The notes under the pieces: generated by a model
Databases searched by the model: none
What the model saw: only the letters and a program-made list of their open reading frames with translations
Told to the model about the DNA's origin: nothing
Shown: positions 31,387 to 34,020 of the stretch, one piece after another
Position numbering within the stretch: the first letter of the stretch is position 1
How the letters are laid out: every line of letters starts with the position of its first letter
Position numbers and translations under genes: made by a program
Assembly: GCA_003550305.1 (NCBI GenBank)
Contig: QKYT01000077.1
Span: 213,096-247,115 of the forward strand
From: Glomus cerebriforme
Lineage: Eukaryota > Glomeromycota > Glomeromycetes > Glomerales > Glomeraceae
DNA: 34,020 nt
Direction of reading: 5' to 3'

Positions 31387-31675
31387 ACACAATTAAAAAG
31401 CTATTTATAGCAACACGTGACAAAAAATGATTAGACGTGATTACATATTGTGCAGAATATTGTTTTTTAATCGTACCTGAAACTATTAATAGTTCAAGTA
31501 ATTCATTTTTGAAAAAGCATTTTTAGATGCTCAATATCTTTGAAACTAAGAAAAAGCATTTGAGAGGAAATTTATCGATCACGTGATTAGAGGGATAATA
31601 ATATCTACAAAACTACTTTAGTTTTAGTTATTTTAGATTTGCAAAGATTTCTAAATTAAGCTAGCATCGACTAAG

Positions 31676-31703
31676 GCATCTCGCAAGCTGGCTCGTGAGA
31701 TGC
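31676..31703. repeat. hairpin followed by a T run
   Basis: GCATCTCGC and GTGAGATGC form a 9-bp stem (one G-T pair) with a 10-base loop, directly followed by TTTTT. Outer bases (ATCGA near 31664, TCGAT near 31718) could extend the fold. It could be a small RNA with a Pol III-type T run or a foldback remnant; nothing decides. Confidence 0.4.
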
Positions 31704-31925
31704 TTTTTCTATGAGTATCGATGATTGAAATGATTGATGTCCACTAAATTATTTGGCTGAAAAGACTAAACTAACTCTATTTTATGACTTTTATGACTCA
31801 TAAGTTGTTATTATTACTTACAATACTTACAATATACCTTTTTTTACTCATAAAATTATGTTTACATGTCAGTTTAACGTGTATTGTATATATCCATAAA
31901 AATTTTTTAGTGTAACTCTAATACT

Positions 31926-31934
31926 TATAAAAAG
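31926..31934 (+). promoter_or_regulatory. TATA-box-like element upstream of repeat X copy 2
   Basis: TATAAAAAG is followed by a C/T-rich stretch (CCTTCTTCAACCTCACATTCTC), the layout of a core promoter. It lies about 170 bp upstream of repeat X copy 2. It may drive a transcript through the repeat, but no protein gene of normal size follows. Confidence 0.35.
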
Positions 31935-32094
31935 AGGGCTATTTTAGCCTTCTTCAACCTCACATTCTCTAGAACATTATACCACCATCATTACCATCAA
32001 AAATTTATAATTTATATAAAACATTAACTACTGGAACTATACCATAAAATACTTAAACAACAATATAAGAAGCTTCAAAGAAATTGTGATTGTA

Positions 32095-32446
32095 ATTAAC
32101 TCTATTGAATAAACAGAGAAATTTTCTATTGCTGAGTATCATTTTTTTGACTTTAAGGTAAGGTGGGCGACTATGATGTTCGTCGGTTACTTAGCATTTA
32201 TCGTTGGGATTATCGTGGGAGACTAGTAGGGACCAATTGTGGGCACTGAGTATGGTTCAACATATGCGCAGACGACAATCATATGATGACGTACATCTTA
32301 CCCTTCCGAGGGGGTCATTTGGTAGTGGCTGGGAAACACGTCAAAAATTTCTCATTGTAATTTTAATGATTGCTAACGTCTTTATCTTTGCACATTTTAC
32401 TAAATATATAATGACATTACGGAATATTCGACTGGATTATTAAATT
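32095..32446 (+). repeat. dispersed repeat X, copy 2
   Basis: This is the longer partner of 28047-28322, with extra sequence between about 32290 and 32390. It contains the same 17-codon frame (32173-32226), hydrophobic and glycine-rich (M-M-F-V-G-Y-L-A-F-I-V-G and onward), preceded in frame by K-V-R-W-A-T. A GTAAGG sequence at 32158-32163 after AAG is an excellent donor match and is conserved in both copies. A longer frame at 32204-32443 overlaps it but is not open in copy 1, so I do not call it a gene. Confidence 0.7.
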
Positions 32447-32546
32447 CTTAATTTATCACACCACTAAAGATTTATAATTTATACACAAACAACAACACAA
32501 TAACAAAAAATCCTGCTTGCAGTCAAGTTAGTCAAGTTGTTAGTTT

Positions 32547-32576
32547 AGTTTAGACTAGAATTTCCTTTTCAGTTCC
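32547..32576 (+). repeat. short dispersed repeat Y, copy 2
   Basis: The partner of 29733-29762, about 100 bp downstream of repeat X copy 2. Confidence 0.5.
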
Positions 32577-33100
32577 AAAATGGTTTACAAATCTAGAAGA
32601 TAAGTTGTTAAAAGAGAGAGACAAAATGGCCATTGAATAAATAAAGAAAAATTGAATATCAACTTTCAATTTTAAGTAAAGTAAGGTGAATGATTAAAAC
32701 AGTCATGAAAAATTATCAAAAAGACATATATTTATAAAAAGTTTATTATTTTCAGATAATGAATCTAATATATCATATTTGAAGATAATTAAGTTGAAAG
32801 ATATTGTTTAGTAATGGTTCAAACTGGGAAGCCTGTGATTAAAAATCACCAATTGTTTAGCTCACAAGCAACTTTAGAAGCTTAATTATGTGTAATAAAA
32901 AATACAGGTTGGTATCTTTAGTAAATCAGATTTTGGTTCCAGATGAACTGATCATTTCTGCAAAAAAGAGAAATTTATTTGAAGTTTAAAACTTCTCGAT
33001 AAATTATAGTGGTGGTAATAATAATGCATATAGAAATGAAATTTTAGTAATTAATGTAGAATGAAAGTTATCAGGTGGATTGTATTTTATATTTAATATA

Positions 33101-33536
33101 CAATTTGGCATGTCTGGGATTAGTGACGCAGCAATTTTCAAATGTTATAAAAAATAAGTTTATAACTTAATAAAAAACTCCAAAAATTCTTAATATAGCT
33201 GTATTTTTGGTCGCTCTGCAAGTTTACTTAAAGGCCGGAAGGGGGTTTTAAAAGTCGTTTTTGATTTTTTTTATAAAAAAATAAAAAAATCCTTCTTTGC
33301 CAATCATTTTCAAAAATGGTTAGATTAATTTTAATGAAAAAAGTGGTTTATTGAAATGTCAAAAACGACCTTCAAAATCACCTTTGCTACTCTAAGTAAA
33401 CTTGCAGAACGGGCAAAAATACACATATTGCATGTTTTTTAAAAGCTTTATATATTGAGGAAATATTTTTTTTGCAAAATTTTTCTGCGCCACAGCACCA
33501 CCAACCTGGCACACATTCCAGACGTGCTATAATTTG
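33101..33536. mobile_element. 436-bp foldback element with long imperfect TIRs and TA flanks
   Basis: The left half (from CAATTTGGCATGTCTGG at 33101) and the right half (ending CCAGACGTGCTATAATTTG at 33536) are imperfect reverse complements over about 160 bp. The best block is TGTATTTTTGG...CTGCAAGTTTACTTA (33200-33230) against TAAGTAAACTTGCAG...CAAAAATACA (33393-33423). Both outer ends abut TA, the target duplication typical of Tc1/mariner-type elements. It has no transposase frame. It is older than the 16-kb element, judging by arm divergence. Confidence 0.65.
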
Positions 33537-34020
33537 TAATGCTACCAAATATTTTATTATTATATTTTTATGCTCTCTTGTATTATTTCATATTATTTGA
33601 ATAAAATTCTTTATTTCTAACCAATGATGCTGCCATAAGTTTTTCGTGTTGATAAAAAATGGAGGAATTTCTTTTATATATCAAATATATTCAGACTAGA
33701 ATTACATCACAGTCTTAGAACTTTTAATTTTCTGAACTTGTATAAAAAATAAACGCGTCATTTATTCATGTGATTACGCGGCACTTTAAATTTTTGCATA
33801 TTGAAAAATTAAAAATCAAAAAAATGTAAAAATCAAAAGATGTTCATTAGAAAAGAACAAAATCGACAAATTAATTATTTTAAAAAAATAGGAATTAAAC
33901 AGGATAAATTAAAAGGGATGGAACATGAACTCTTTTGAAAAGAAAATTTAATTACAGGAGAAATTAGAAAAACAACTTCACAATAACTCATAGAACAAAG
34001 ATGGAAAAGTGTTAAGTTCA
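33537..34020. other. AT-rich gene-free end of window
   Basis: No open frame, repeat or RNA can be supported. The last 200 bases are A-rich on the plus strand. Confidence 0.6.

Noticed and set aside
32204..32443. 79-codon frame in repeat X copy 2
   Set aside because: It starts at a non-ATG codon, overlaps the better-conserved 17-codon frame, and is not open in copy 1.
1..34020. CRISPR arrays, rRNA genes, operons, ribosome-binding sites
   Set aside because: The DNA is eukaryotic nuclear sequence; the direct repeats seen are tandem or transposon-derived, with no spacer pattern, and no rRNA-like GC-rich conserved block was found.

Overview
This window is nuclear DNA of a eukaryote, most likely a fungus and probably an arbuscular-mycorrhizal one (Glomeromycotina, Rhizophagus-like). 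The grounds are extreme AT richness with long A/T homopolymers, short fungal-sized introns (62-93 nt) with GTAAG-type donors, a very large interferon-inducible-type (VLIG/URGCP-like) GTPase, and dispersed small inverted-repeat elements in long gene-poor stretches. The taxon is an inference. The assembly is a draft: there is a 50-N gap at 11127-11176, stray Ns at 9934, 16424, 27609 and 27616-27617, and a 49-bp exact duplication around the N at 9934.

Layout. Positions 1-7.6 kb are AT-rich and nearly gene-free, with only weak candidate exons. A TATA box and a single-exon gene for a basic, coiled-coil protein of unknown function lie at 7.6-8.3 kb. Positions 8.5-17.8 kb are again gene-poor. They hold a 117-bp palindromic element (15.3 kb) and a clear 936-bp transposon-like element (16019-16954) with 170-bp terminal inverted repeats and a perfect 9-bp target duplication. 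The gene cluster runs from 17.8 to 26.9 kb: an intronless 4.5-kb VLIG-like GTPase gene broken by three single-base frameshifts, a possible small spliced gene on the minus strand (22.6-23.1 kb), a 151-residue protein of unknown function, and an 11-exon gene for a leukotriene A4 hydrolase/aminopeptidase (618 residues) whose exons join without any frame break. Positions 27-34 kb are accessory DNA: a GC-rich patch, two diverged copies of a dispersed repeat (28.1 and 32.1 kb), a 78-bp tandem duplication, a second copy of the 15.3-kb palindromic element, and a 436-bp element with long imperfect inverted repeats flanked by TA.

I see no sign that the genes form a pathway. The most interesting signals are the VLIG-like GTPase with two P-loops and three frame breaks, the 9-bp-TSD element, the dispersed repeat whose two copies differ only by transitions across a conserved 17-codon reading frame, and an excess of the palindromic hexamer CACGTG in the non-coding DNA.
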